DNA of 64,000 bases from Jeongeupia naejangsanensis. GTDB taxonomy: Bacteria > Pseudomonadota > Gammaproteobacteria > Burkholderiales > Chitinibacteraceae. The stretch's first letter is position 1; the number at the start of each line of letters is the position of its first letter. The position numbers and the translations under genes are program-made. Under the pieces are notes generated by a model that had not been told where the DNA came from, made no database searches, and saw only the letters and a list, made by a program, of their open reading frames with translations. Below, piece by piece: positions 56,571 through 64,000 of the stretch. Location of the stretch: assembly GCF_016865585.1 (NCBI RefSeq), contig NZ_JAESND010000002.1, positions 62,001 through 126,000 of the forward strand. Reading direction: 5' to 3'.

Positions 56571-57398
56571 ATGTTTACTTCACCGTCCCGCGAGTTTCCG
56601 TTTTCCACGCAGGATTTCGACAAGATCCGCAAGATGATCTACGACTACGCCGGCATCGCGCTGGCGCCGGGCAAGGAGGACATGGTCTACGGCCGGCTGG
56701 CGCGGCGCCTGCGTGCGCTAGGGCTCAGCAGCTTTGGTGATTACCTGCACCGGATCGAGTCGGGGGACACGCGCGAGTTCGAGCTGTTCACCAATTCGCT
56801 GACGACCAATCTGACGTCGTTTTTCCGCGAGGCCCACCATTTTCCGGCTTTGATCGACCAGCTGCGCGCACAGCGCGAACGTAGCGGTACCCTGCAGCTG
56901 TGGTGTTCGGCCAGCAGTACCGGCGAAGAGGCATGGAGCATGGCGATCAGCGCCTGCGAGGCCTTCGACACCCTGACGCCGCCGGTGCAGATCGTCGCGA
57001 CCGACCTCGATACCAACGTGCTCGAAACCGGACGTACCGGCATCTACAGCGCCGACGACGTTGAAAAGCTCGATCCGGCGCGGGTACGGCGGTTCTTCGT
57101 CCGCCAGCCGGATGGCAAGTATCAGATTCGTTCCGAGCTGAAATCACTGGTGACGTTCCGCCAGTTGAACCTGATCGCTCCGAGCTGGCATGTACGCGGC
57201 CCGTTCGACGCGATCTTCTGCCGCAACGTGATGATCTATTTCGACAAGCCGACGCAGGCGCGCATCCTGCAACGCTTCGCGCCGCTACTGAAGCGCGAAG
57301 GGCTGCTGTTCGTGGGCCACTCGGAAAACCTCTACCACTCGGCCGACCTGTTCAAGCTGCGCGGCAAGACCATTTATCAGCTGGCCAGTGCATCCTGA
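56571..57398 (+). CDS. cheR: Chemotaxis protein methyltransferase CheR
   Basis: CheR methylates glutamates of chemoreceptors using S-adenosylmethionine. The 275-residue protein has the N-terminal helical domain (DFDKIRKMIYDYAGIALAPGKEDMVYGRLARRL, core GRLARRLRALG), TNLTSFFRE, the SAM-binding motif LWCSASSTGEEAWSMA and the DAIFCRNVMIYFDK motif. The substitution S-S-T-G-E-E for the common G-C-S-T-G-E-E-pattern is minor. No C-terminal receptor-pentapeptide tail is evident. It is not beside other che genes; DUF1992 precedes it by 21 bases. Confidence 0.95.
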   Translation: MFTSPSREFPFSTQDFDKIRKMIYDYAGIALAPGKEDMVYGRLARRLRALGLSSFGDYLHRIESGDTREFELFTNSLTTNLTSFFREAHHFPALIDQLRAQRERSGTLQLWCSASSTGEEAWSMAISACEAFDTLTPPVQIVATDLDTNVLETGRTGIYSADDVEKLDPARVRRFFVRQPDGKYQIRSELKSLVTFRQLNLIAPSWHVRGPFDAIFCRNVMIYFDKPTQARILQRFAPLLKREGLLFVGHSENLYHSADLFKLRGKTIYQLASAS

Positions 57399-57442
57399 CA
57401 AGTTCCGCTGAATCCGACGGAAGGCCGCACGCTCGCTTGGGT

Positions 57443-57494
57443 CCCCTTTGGTGGTTTGTATAGCTTGGTAAGGCAGGCATACAACCCCAAAGGG
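57443..57494 (+). promoter_or_regulatory. Hairpin hiding the ribosome binding site of the Gly-rich lipoprotein gene
   Basis: The outer stem pairs CCCTTTGG (57444-57451) with CCAAAGGG (57487-57494) perfectly. The inner stem pairs GGTTTGTAT (57453-57461) with ATACAACC (57479-57486) with one bulged T. The loop is 17 bases. The right arm contains the Shine-Dalgarno AAAGGG, 5 bases before the ATG. In the folded form the ribosome site is fully paired. Confidence 0.6.
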
Positions 57495-57499
57495 TGGCG

Positions 57500-58402
57500 A
57501 TGATGAGCAAATCACGTGTCTCGGGATCAGGTTTTCGGTGGCTGGTCGTGTGTTTCCTGCTGGCGTCCTGCGGGGGCGGCGGTGGGGGAGGCGGTGGCGG
57601 TGGCAGCACCGGATCCGGTGGTGGTGACGGCACCGGCACGAGTGGTGGCGGTACGGCGGCCGGCACGGATGGCACGGGCGGTACCGGCACCCAGGGAGGA
57701 ACCGGCGGTACCGATCTGTCCGGCGGAGCGGGAGCGGCAACCGGCACACGCAGCGCGGCAGAGGGCATGTGGGTCGGATCGACCAGCAGCAACCGGACGG
57801 TCACCGGTTTCGTGCTCGACGACGGCACCTACTGGTTCCTGTACTCGCTGCCGAATACCTCGGCCACCTTGGCTGGTGTGTTGCAGGGCAAGTTCACTGC
57901 TGCAAGCGGTGTCCTGAGCACCGCGAGCACGGTTGACCTGAACGCCTTGGGCAACAGCCGCACCGAGCCATCGGTGGCGGGCAGCTACCAGACCAAGAAG
58001 ACGCTGACACTGAACGGCGCCGGCGGCGGTACTTTCAACACCAGTTATTCGGCGCAGTACGAGGGAACGCCGAGTCTCGCCAAGCTGGCCGGGGTGTTCA
58101 AGGGGGACTACGCAACACGGACGATGTCGGACAGCGTGTCGTTCAGCATCAACGCCAGTGGCACCGTGGTCGGCACCAGCACCAGCTGTACGTTCTCGGG
58201 CAAATTCAGCCCCCGTTCAACCGCAAACCTGTACGACATGGTGCTGACGCTGACCGGCACCGGGTGCATCGGCGGCGGTGGCAGTGTCGACCTGAAAGGC
58301 ATCGCCTATCTGGATGCGGCGGGAACGACGCTGTACACGGTGGGCCTCGAGGGCAATCGCGACCGCGGCATGATCTTCAACGGGCTGCGGGTCCAGCAGT
58401 AG
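57500..58402 (+). CDS. Glycine-rich lipoprotein of unknown function
   Basis: The 300-residue precursor has a lipoprotein signal (WLVVCFLLASC) and eleven consecutive Gly right after the lipidated Cys. A Gly/Thr/Ser-rich low-complexity tether follows to about residue 85. The rest (about 88-300) looks beta-rich, with repeated strand-turn patterns (GMWVGSTSSNRTVTGFVLDDG, LAGVFKGDYATRT) and two Cys (SCTFSG ... GTGCIGG). No named family is recognised. Start ATG 57500 or 57503 (ATGATG). The ribosome site is in a strong hairpin. The coding G-tract (57572-57603) could slip during replication. Confidence 0.75.
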   Translation: MMSKSRVSGSGFRWLVVCFLLASCGGGGGGGGGGGSTGSGGGDGTGTSGGGTAAGTDGTGGTGTQGGTGGTDLSGGAGAATGTRSAAEGMWVGSTSSNRTVTGFVLDDGTYWFLYSLPNTSATLAGVLQGKFTAASGVLSTASTVDLNALGNSRTEPSVAGSYQTKKTLTLNGAGGGTFNTSYSAQYEGTPSLAKLAGVFKGDYATRTMSDSVSFSINASGTVVGTSTSCTFSGKFSPRSTANLYDMVLTLTGTGCIGGGGSVDLKGIAYLDAAGTTLYTVGLEGNRDRGMIFNGLRVQQ

Positions 58403-58406
58403 CGGT

Positions 58407-58961
58407 TCAGAGGTAGCACATCGCCCGGCCGATTTCGCGGGCCTTGGCGTCGTCGACCAGCAGGCGCAGCAGTTCGAGTGCGAACACGCCGCTGGTGCCG
58501 GCGGCGCGGGAGGTCGTCACCAGTCCGTCGGTGACGACCGGATAGTGGCTGAGCGTGGCGCCGTGCTCGGTCAGGACGGGTTCGCAGCCCGGATAGCAGG
58601 TGGCCGCCTTGCCATCGAGAATGCCGGCCCGCGCGAGGACGGTGGGTGCCGCGCAGACCGCGGCAACGCGGTGGCCGCCGACCAGATGCGCGCGCAGCCG
58701 TTCCGCAAGTGCGGTGCTGGCTGCCAGTGCCTGCGTACCGGGGCCGCCGCCGGGCAAAATGACGGCGTCGGCCAGTTCGCCATCGACCGCTGAAAACGGC
58801 AGGTCGGCCTGGATGACGATGCCGTGCGCACCCTCCACGGCCAGCGTTTCGTCGAGCGCGATGGTCGAGACGAAGACGCCGCCACGACGCAGCACGTCGA
58901 CGATGCTGACGAACTCGACCTCTTCGAAACCCGGGGCAAGGTAGACGTGCGCGGTGGCCAT
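58407..58961 (-). CDS. yajL: DJ-1/PfpI-family protein YajL
   Basis: YajL-type proteins protect against oxidative and glycation stress and have chaperone or deglycase-like activity (the latter is debated). The 184-residue protein has the DJ-1 features: Glu near the N-terminus (LAPGFEEVEF), the GGGPGTQAL loop, and the nucleophile elbow VAAVCAAPTVLA with its reactive Cys. Length is normal (about 190). It begins 4 bases after the gltS stop, so the two form an operon. Confidence 0.92.
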   Translation of the reverse strand: MATAHVYLAPGFEEVEFVSIVDVLRRGGVFVSTIALDETLAVEGAHGIVIQADLPFSAVDGELADAVILPGGGPGTQALAASTALAERLRAHLVGGHRVAAVCAAPTVLARAGILDGKAATCYPGCEPVLTEHGATLSHYPVVTDGLVTTSRAAGTSGVFALELLRLLVDDAKAREIGRAMCYL

Positions 58962-58965
58962 GGCG

Positions 58966-60168
58966 TTATCCGTAGATCGGCAGGAACAGGAACAGTTTAA
59001 TGACGATCGCGTTGGTGATGTCGATGAAGAATGCACCGACCATCGGTACGACGAGGAAGGCGAGATGCGACGGGCCGAAACGGTCGGTGATCGCCTGCAT
59101 GTTGGCGATCGCCGTCGGCGTCGCGCCGAGGCCGAAGCCGCAATGGCCGGCGGCAAGGACGGCTGCGTCGTAGTTCCTGCCCATGACGCGGAAGGTGACG
59201 AACATCGCGTACAGCGCCATCGCCAGGGTCTGCACGGTCAGGATGAGCAGCATCGGCAAGGCCAGCGAGGCCAGTTCCCACAGCTTCAGGCTCATCAGCG
59301 CCATGGCGAGGAACAGCGACAGGCTGACATTGCCGAGGACCGACACTGCGCGGTCGAACACGTGATACCAGCCGAGCTTGCCGAGACCGTTGCGCAGCAC
59401 TACGCCGACGAAGAGCACGCAGACGAAGGTCGGCAGTTCCAGCCAGGTGCCGTTCAGCCAGCTTGCGATGGCCTGGCCTCCGGCGAGGCAGGTAACGATC
59501 AGCGCCAGCGTTTCGATGAAGGCCTGCGCGGTGATCAGACGGACCGCCTTCGGCTGCTCGAACGCCATCGGATGCGAGGTATCGGCGGCTTCGCCGGTCG
59601 GCAGCGAGACCTTCTTGACCAGATGCCGTGCAACCGGACCCCCGATCAGCCCGCCGAGGACCAGACCGAAGGTGGCGCAGGCGATGGCGACTTCGGTCGC
59701 CGATTCGAGTCCGTAGGTCTGCGTGAAGACGCTGCTCCACGCCGCGCCGGTGCCGTGACCGCCCGACAGCGTGATCGAACCGGCCAGGAGGCCCATCAGC
59801 GGATTCAGGCCGAGTGCGCTGGCAATGGCGATGCCGATGGCGTTCTGCATCAGCAGCAGTCCGAGTACGACGAACAGGAAGATCGCGACGGTCTTGCCGC
59901 CTTTTTTCAGACTGGCCAGATCGGCACCGAGGCCAAGACTGGCGAAAAAGGCCAGCATCAGCGGTGTCTGGATGCTGGTGTCGAACTGCACCTGGACGTC
60001 GGCGGTCACGCGGGCGAGCAGCAGGCCGAGCGCCACGAGCAGGCCGCCGGCCACCGGCTCGGGGATGCTGTAGGCGCGCAGCGGCGGGGTGACGGCGACG
60101 ATCTTGCGCCCGAACAGCAGCACGAGCGAGGCGGCAACGAGCGTGCCGTAAGTATCGAGTGCGAGCAT
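58966..60168 (-). CDS. gltS: Sodium/glutamate symporter GltS
   Basis: GltS imports glutamate with sodium through the inner membrane. The 400-residue protein has about ten hydrophobic segments and the two family motifs with GGHGTGAAW and GLGATPTAIANM. Length is normal (about 400). AGGAGAGG lies 5 bases upstream of the ATG at 60168. It is the first gene of the gltS-yajL unit. The upstream spacer (about 100 bases) also holds the lysA terminator hairpin and a short palindrome TTTGTTACAAA (60248-60258). Confidence 0.96.
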   Translation of the reverse strand: MLALDTYGTLVAASLVLLFGRKIVAVTPPLRAYSIPEPVAGGLLVALGLLLARVTADVQVQFDTSIQTPLMLAFFASLGLGADLASLKKGGKTVAIFLFVVLGLLLMQNAIGIAIASALGLNPLMGLLAGSITLSGGHGTGAAWSSVFTQTYGLESATEVAIACATFGLVLGGLIGGPVARHLVKKVSLPTGEAADTSHPMAFEQPKAVRLITAQAFIETLALIVTCLAGGQAIASWLNGTWLELPTFVCVLFVGVVLRNGLGKLGWYHVFDRAVSVLGNVSLSLFLAMALMSLKLWELASLALPMLLILTVQTLAMALYAMFVTFRVMGRNYDAAVLAAGHCGFGLGATPTAIANMQAITDRFGPSHLAFLVVPMVGAFFIDITNAIVIKLFLFLPIYG

Positions 60169-60189
60169 CGCCTCTCCTGTTGTCTGAAT

Positions 60190-60217
60190 GAAAATGGCCC
60201 CGGAACACGAGGCCATT
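60190..60217 (-). terminator. Probable terminator after lysA
   Basis: On the - strand AATGGCC (60217-60211) and GGCCATT (60199-60193) form a 7-bp stem followed by TT. It lies about 55 bases after the lysA stop, within the gltS leader, so it could also influence gltS. Confidence 0.45.
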
Positions 60218-60271
60218 GGCATTTTAACAGCAGCGGGAAATGTACCCTTTGTTACAAAATTCCCTTTTCAA

Positions 60272-61507
60272 TCACACCGATTCGAGCGCGAGCAGCTCGG
60301 CCACCGTCTGGCGGCGGCGGATCAGTCGGGTTTCACCGCCGTCGATCAGGACTTCGGGAATCAGTGGCCGGGTGTTGTAGTTGCTCGACATGCTGGCGCC
60401 GTAGGCACCACCATCGTGAAAGACGATCCAGTCGCCGACCTCGGCTGCCGGCAGGTCGCGCGGGATCACCGTGCCGCCTTCGCCCTGCGTGAACACGTCG
60501 CCCGACTCGCACAGCGGCCCGGCGATCACGCTGGCGCGTTCGCCACCCTGCTTGGGCGTTCCGTCGGCGGCCAGCAACGACACTTCGTGGTGGCTGCCAT
60601 ACATGGCCGGGCGCATCAGGTCGTTGAAGCCGGCGTCGCAGAACACGAAGTGGTTGCTGCCGACGTCCTTCATCGCGCGCACTTCGGCAACGAGCTTGCC
60701 CGATTCGGCAACGAGGAAGCGGCCCGGTTCGATTTCCAGCGTGACCGGGTGGCCGAGATGCGCCTCGATTTCCTTGCGTGCCGCGTCCCACAGGCTGAAG
60801 TAGTGGGCGGTGTCGATGCGCTCGCCATCGACCTTGTACGGAATCGACAGGCCGCCGCCGGCCGAGATCGCCTTCAGGTCGCGTCCCGAAGCCTTAACTT
60901 CCTTGATCATTGCACCGCAGACGTTGCCGAGGTGTTCGTAATCGACGCCCGAACCGATGTGCATGTGCAGGCCGACCAGATCGAGGCCGTACTGGTCGAT
61001 CAGCGCGTACGCTTCGGCCAGATGTTCGAACCAGATGCCGTGCTTGCTGGTTTCGCCGCCGGTGTTGGTCTTCTGGCTGTGGCCGTGGCCGAAGCCCGGG
61101 TTGATGCGCAGCCAGACGCGGTGACCCGGGCTGACGCGGCCGAGCTGTTCCAGCATCTGCGGACTGCCGGCGTTGACCGGGATGCCGTGTTCGACGACCT
61201 TGGCCAGCGTCGCCTCGTCGAGCAGATCGGCGGTGAAGACGATACCCGGGTGATCGCCCCTGGCGTCGTAACCGGCGGCCAGCGCGCGCTCGATCTCGCC
61301 GAGCGAGACCGAATCGACCTTGACGCCCTGTGCACGCATCAGCCTGAGGATGTGCGTGTTCGAGCAGGCTTTCTGTGCGAAACGGATCACGTCGAACTGC
61401 TGCAGCTGGGCGATGCGTTCGCGGATCACCGCCGCGTCATAAGTCCAGAGCGGGGTGCCGTACTGGCGGGCGAGGGAAACAAGCTGCGGGCCGTTGACCG
61501 GTTTCAT
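60272..61507 (-). CDS. lysA: Diaminopimelate decarboxylase
   Basis: LysA converts meso-diaminopimelate to lysine, the last step of lysine synthesis. The 411-residue PLP enzyme closely follows the enterobacterial form: PLP-Lys in IRFAQKACSNTHILRLMRA (core FAQKACSN), HGHSQKTNTGGE, HMHIGSGVDY, EIEPGRFLVAESG, GPLCESGDVFT and GAYGASMSSNYNTRP. It is divergently transcribed from a LysR-type regulator 115 bases away, an arrangement like lysA-lysR, although the regulator here resembles ArgP. No lysine riboswitch is visible in the short leader. Confidence 0.97.
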   Translation of the reverse strand: MKPVNGPQLVSLARQYGTPLWTYDAAVIRERIAQLQQFDVIRFAQKACSNTHILRLMRAQGVKVDSVSLGEIERALAAGYDARGDHPGIVFTADLLDEATLAKVVEHGIPVNAGSPQMLEQLGRVSPGHRVWLRINPGFGHGHSQKTNTGGETSKHGIWFEHLAEAYALIDQYGLDLVGLHMHIGSGVDYEHLGNVCGAMIKEVKASGRDLKAISAGGGLSIPYKVDGERIDTAHYFSLWDAARKEIEAHLGHPVTLEIEPGRFLVAESGKLVAEVRAMKDVGSNHFVFCDAGFNDLMRPAMYGSHHEVSLLAADGTPKQGGERASVIAGPLCESGDVFTQGEGGTVIPRDLPAAEVGDWIVFHDGGAYGASMSSNYNTRPLIPEVLIDGGETRLIRRRQTVAELLALESV

Positions 61508-61622
61508 CGGGGTATCTCTTCGGGAATCTGGATGGATTGCGGGATTGATTGTCGCCGCGTATTCAACCAGCCCGGCGCGGCGTGGTAAAACATTCTTTTC
61601 TAATTGCCGATCAGCGCCGCTA

Positions 61623-62519
61623 ATGCTCGACTACAAGCTCCTCGAAGCGCTCGATATGGTTGCCCGCGCCGGCAGCTTCGACGGTGCCGCGCGCCGGCTG
61701 CACCTGACCCAGTCGGCGGTGTCGCAGCGGATCCGCCAGCTCGAGGAAAAACACGGCTGCGTGCTGCTGTCGCGTGATCCGGTCGCGCCGACACCCGAGG
61801 GCGAACGGTTGCTGGCGCACGTGCGGCGGGTGCAGCAGCTCGAGGCCGAACTGGCGCGCGACGCCGGCGCGGCCGACGCCTGGCGCAGCGTCGCGATCGG
61901 CGTCAACGCCGACAGCCTTGCCGTCGGCCTGATCGCCGCGCTGGCGCCGGCGCTGGCGGCGCAGCACATCCTGCTCGACTGCGTGATCGACGACGAGGCG
62001 TACACGCTCGAATCGTTGCGGCGCGGCGCCGTCGTCGGCTGCATCGCCAGCGAGTCGGCACCGGTGCCCGGTTGCGCGGTGCGTCCTCTCGGTGGCCTCG
62101 ACTATTTGCCGGTCGCGACGCCCGATTTTGCCGAACGCTACTTCAAGGCCGGCCTGAACGCCGCTGCGCTGGCCGCTGCGCCGGCGGCGGTGTTCGCCCA
62201 TCGCGACAGCCTGCACCGGCGCTGGTTGCGTGAAGCGCATGGTCTGGCCGAAGGCAGCTATCCGGCACACGTGATCCCCGAGTCGAACGCGCTCTACGCC
62301 GCCGCGCTCGCCGGCATCGCCTATGCGGTGGTGCCGAAGGCACAGGCGGCCGCGGCCTTGCGTGCCGGCCGTCTGGTCGGACTGGGCGCAACCACACTGA
62401 CGGTGCCGCTTTTCTGGCACCACTGGACAAAACAATCACCGGTTGCGGAGCAAATCGGCGCGGCGCTGGTCGAATTCGCAGCAGGCCATTTCAACCCCTT
62501 GCCCGGAGAGCCATCATGA
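61623..62519 (+). CDS. argP: ArgP-like LysR-family transcriptional regulator
   Basis: ArgP (IciA) senses lysine and arginine and controls lysine, arginine-export and related genes in enterobacteria. The 298-residue protein has the N-terminal winged helix (LDYKLLEALDMVARAGSFDGAARRLHLTQSAVSQRIRQLE, core LTQSAVSQRIRQLE), then VAIGVNADSLAVGLIAALAPALA, where the NADSLA segment is typical of ArgP, and LGGLDYLPVATPDFAERYF. It is divergent from lysA and overlaps the next gene by 4 bases (ATGA). Regulation of lysA is inferred from this arrangement. Confidence 0.85.
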   Translation: MLDYKLLEALDMVARAGSFDGAARRLHLTQSAVSQRIRQLEEKHGCVLLSRDPVAPTPEGERLLAHVRRVQQLEAELARDAGAADAWRSVAIGVNADSLAVGLIAALAPALAAQHILLDCVIDDEAYTLESLRRGAVVGCIASESAPVPGCAVRPLGGLDYLPVATPDFAERYFKAGLNAAALAAAPAAVFAHRDSLHRRWLREAHGLAEGSYPAHVIPESNALYAAALAGIAYAVVPKAQAAAALRAGRLVGLGATTLTVPLFWHHWTKQSPVAEQIGAALVEFAAGHFNPLPGEPS

Positions 62520-63466
62520 GCCCCGAAATCGTCTTCCTCGATCGCGAAACCCTGCCCGCAACGGTGCGCCGGCCCGAGGCGCCGCACCGCTGGGTCGAAT
62601 ATGCCCAATCCGGCGTCGAGGAGGCGAGGGAGCGTTTGAGGACGGCGACGGTGGCGATCAGCAACAAGGTGCCGCTGACCGCCGAGCTGATCTACGGTGC
62701 GCCGGAGCTCAAGTGCATCGCCGTCGCGGCGACCGGTTACAACATCGTGGATCTGGCCGCCTGTCGGGACCGCGGCATCGTCGTATCGAACATCCGCGAT
62801 TACGCGACAGCCGGCGTGCCGGAACACGCGCTGATGCTGATGCTGGCGCTGAAACGCCAGCTGCTGTCGTACCGGCGCGATCTGGCCGGTGGCGCATGGC
62901 AGCGCGCACCGGGTTTCTGCCATTTCGGTGCACCGTTGCACGATCTGGCCGGCGGCACGCTGACCATCGTCGGCAGCGGTGCGCTCGGTCAGGCGCTCGG
63001 CAAGCTGGCGCGCGCGCTCGGCATGCACGTGATCTTTGCCGAGAAGAAAGAGGCCACCAGCCTGCGCCCCGGTTACGTGCCGTTCGATCAGGCGATCACG
63101 CAGGCCGACGTCATCAGCTTGCACTGCCCGCTGAACGAGCGGACCCGCAACATGATCGCTGCGCGTGAACTCGGCCTGATGAAACCGGACGCGGTGCTGA
63201 TCAACACCGCCCGTGGCGGGCTGATCGACGAGGCGGCACTGCTCGACGCACTCAAGGCCGGCCGCATCGGCGGCGCCGGACTCGACGTGCTGATCGAGGA
63301 GCCGCCGCGCAACGACAACCCGCTGCTCGACGTCGACCTGCCCAACCTGATCATCACGCCGCACATTGCATGGGCGGGCGCGGAGACGATGCAGCGCCTG
63401 GCCGACCAGTTGATCGACAACGTCGACGCCTTCCTGCGAGGCGAACCGCGCAACGTCGTGTCGTGA
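62516..63466 (+). CDS. D-2-hydroxyacid dehydrogenase (hydroxypyruvate/glyoxylate reductase type)
   Basis: The 316-residue NAD(P)-dependent enzyme has the cofactor motif IVGSGALGQALGKLA and the catalytic Arg (NTARGG), Glu (IEEPPRNDNPLL) and His (TPHIAWAG) of the family. The pattern is close to glycerate dehydrogenase (HprA), which reduces hydroxypyruvate. Start ATG 62516 overlaps the argP stop (ATGA), so expression is coupled to the regulator, an odd pairing for which I have no explanation. A terminator follows 20 bases after the stop. Confidence 0.85.
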   Translation: MSPEIVFLDRETLPATVRRPEAPHRWVEYAQSGVEEARERLRTATVAISNKVPLTAELIYGAPELKCIAVAATGYNIVDLAACRDRGIVVSNIRDYATAGVPEHALMLMLALKRQLLSYRRDLAGGAWQRAPGFCHFGAPLHDLAGGTLTIVGSGALGQALGKLARALGMHVIFAEKKEATSLRPGYVPFDQAITQADVISLHCPLNERTRNMIAARELGLMKPDAVLINTARGGLIDEAALLDALKAGRIGGAGLDVLIEEPPRNDNPLLDVDLPNLIITPHIAWAGAETMQRLADQLIDNVDAFLRGEPRNVVS

Positions 63467-63486
63467 TCACGCCGGCCGCAAACGAC

Positions 63487-63511
63487 AACGCCGCCCGAGG
63501 GCGGCGTTTTT
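63487..63511 (+). terminator. Terminator after the hydroxyacid dehydrogenase gene
   Basis: AACGCCGCCC (63487-63496) and GGGCGGCGTT (63499-63508) with a GA loop, followed by TTT. Confidence 0.85.
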
Positions 63512-63553
63512 CATGGTGACATCCGGTCGGTCAGCGCCGATTTCGCAGCCTGT

Positions 63554-63832
63554 TCAGATCCGGCTGCGCCAAAGCGTGTTTCTGCATCGGGTGCACAGAT
63601 GCTGGCGGCGGTAGTCGGTCACGCGCAGCAGGCCGACATCCAGCGTCTCGGCATTGCCGCAATGGCTGCATGCGAGTGCGCCGTTTTGGCCGGTGCGGGC
63701 GCGGTATTCGGCCTCTGTCGGCAGGCGTTCCCACGCCTTTTGCGCGCCGGGGTTGTAGACCATGTAGTAGTACGCAGCGGCCATCAGCGCGAGCGTGCCG
63801 GCGAGTTCGAGCAGCAGGATGAAGGTGGACAA
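63554..63832 (-). CDS. Small membrane protein with a zinc-ribbon tail
   Basis: The 92-residue protein has one N-terminal transmembrane segment (ILLLELAGTLALMAAAYYYM) and four Cys in two pairs (ACSHCGN and LCTRCRN), a likely zinc ribbon facing the cytoplasm. The start is TTG at 63832, with AAGGA 7 bases upstream; no ATG fits. I do not recognise the family. It lies 24 bases after another small - strand gene that runs off the window, and the two are probably one unit. Confidence 0.65.
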   Translation of the reverse strand: MSTFILLLELAGTLALMAAAYYYMVYNPGAQKAWERLPTEAEYRARTGQNGALACSHCGNAETLDVGLLRVTDYRRQHLCTRCRNTLWRSRI

Positions 63833-63856
63833 ACCGGTTTCCTTATCGAAATGGCG

Positions 63857-64000
63857 TCAGAGCGTGAACATCAGGATCAGGCTGCTCATGCACGCCATCA
63901 GCAGCGCGGCGGTCGCTGCGTCGCGAACGGGCTGGCTGGCATGGTTGCAACGCGCCTCGCACCAGCGCAGTGCCACCCCGACCAAGAGGATGGCGGCCAA
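63857..64000 (-). CDS. 3' end of a small membrane protein gene, truncated by the window
   Basis: The frame is open from the right edge and ends with TGA (63859-63857). The visible 47 residues hold two hydrophobic stretches (LAAILLVGVALRW and AALLMACMSSLILMFTL) joined by a polar loop with Cys (CEARCNHASQP). No family is recognised and the start lies outside the window. The support is the open frame, hydrophobic pattern and close spacing (24 bases) to the zinc-ribbon gene. Confidence 0.5.
   Translation of the reverse strand: MAAILLVGVALRWCEARCNHASQPVRDAATAALLMACMSSLILMFTL

Noticed and set aside
61508-61622. Lysine riboswitch before lysA
   Set aside because: The spacer is only 115 bases and shared with a divergent gene; there is no room for the long five-helix lysine riboswitch and no matching hairpins.

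Overview
The window reads as a chromosomal segment of a motile, GC-rich betaproteobacterium, most likely Neisseriales (Chromobacteriaceae/Chitinibacteraceae-like). This rests on coding content and gene order: a full flagellar flg series, DUF3579 beside argF, hemE-priA, the tig-clpP-clpX-lon-hup-ppiD series, UbiD, GspLMN, and a cysteine-free ribosomal protein L31. I see no prophage, insertion sequence, integrase, CRISPR array or rRNA gene. Genes are densely packed; only the hemE-priA gap exceeds 300 bases. Species-level placement is inference.

Layout. 1-9533: flgD (3' end), flgE, F, G, H, I, J, K, L on the + strand, with a sigma-54-like promoter before flgJ and a FliA (sigma-28) promoter before flgKL. 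9629-14971: radA, trxA, rho, rpmE2 and an ArnT-like membrane glycosyltransferase. 15000-21156 (- strand): argF, a LysE-type exporter, argG, DUF2788, ppnP, yajQ, a membrane diguanylate cyclase and DUF3149. 21371-29217: DUF3579, an SDR oxidoreductase, an L,D-transpeptidase/TPR pair, DUF486, upp-uraA, a Yip1-family protein and a porin-like protein. 29370-37752: glnS with a coupled exported protein, an SbmA/BacA-type ABC transporter, hemE, an AT-rich gap with DnaA boxes, priA and a YegS-like lipid kinase. 37796-40437 (- strand): glnB-type PII and gspL-M-N. 40615-49459: tRNA-Leu, tig, clpP, clpX, lon, hup, tRNA-Val, tRNA-Asp and ppiD, a proteostasis block. 49524-53551: acyl-CoA genes (enoyl-CoA hydratase, a fused EtfB-EtfA, a MaoC-type hydratase with an in-frame amber codon) plus an exported hydrolase. 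53653-64000: yeaD-like mutarotase, ubiD, DUF1992, cheR, a Gly-rich lipoprotein, gltS-yajL, lysA divergent from an argP-like regulator, a hydroxyacid dehydrogenase and two small membrane proteins.

Working units. flgD-flgL build the hook, the P and L rings, the rod cap/muramidase and the hook-filament junction. argF and argG make argininosuccinate, with an exporter gene between them; lysA and an ArgP-like regulator sit divergently 40 kb away. upp-uraA is a uracil salvage pair. tig-ClpXP-Lon-PpiD covers nascent-chain folding, proteolysis and periplasmic folding. The diguanylate cyclase lies directly beside yajQ, a family with c-di-GMP-binding members.

Most of the window is ordinary core genome and I found no clearly new multi-gene system. 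The strongest unusual features are the single-frame EtfB-EtfA fusion, the amber codon 16 in the divergent MaoC gene, a hairpin that hides the ribosome binding site of a Gly-rich lipoprotein, a perfect palindrome in the trxA promoter spacer, and the DnaA-box cluster between hemE and priA. All calls were made by eye from sequence and family knowledge; no searches were run.
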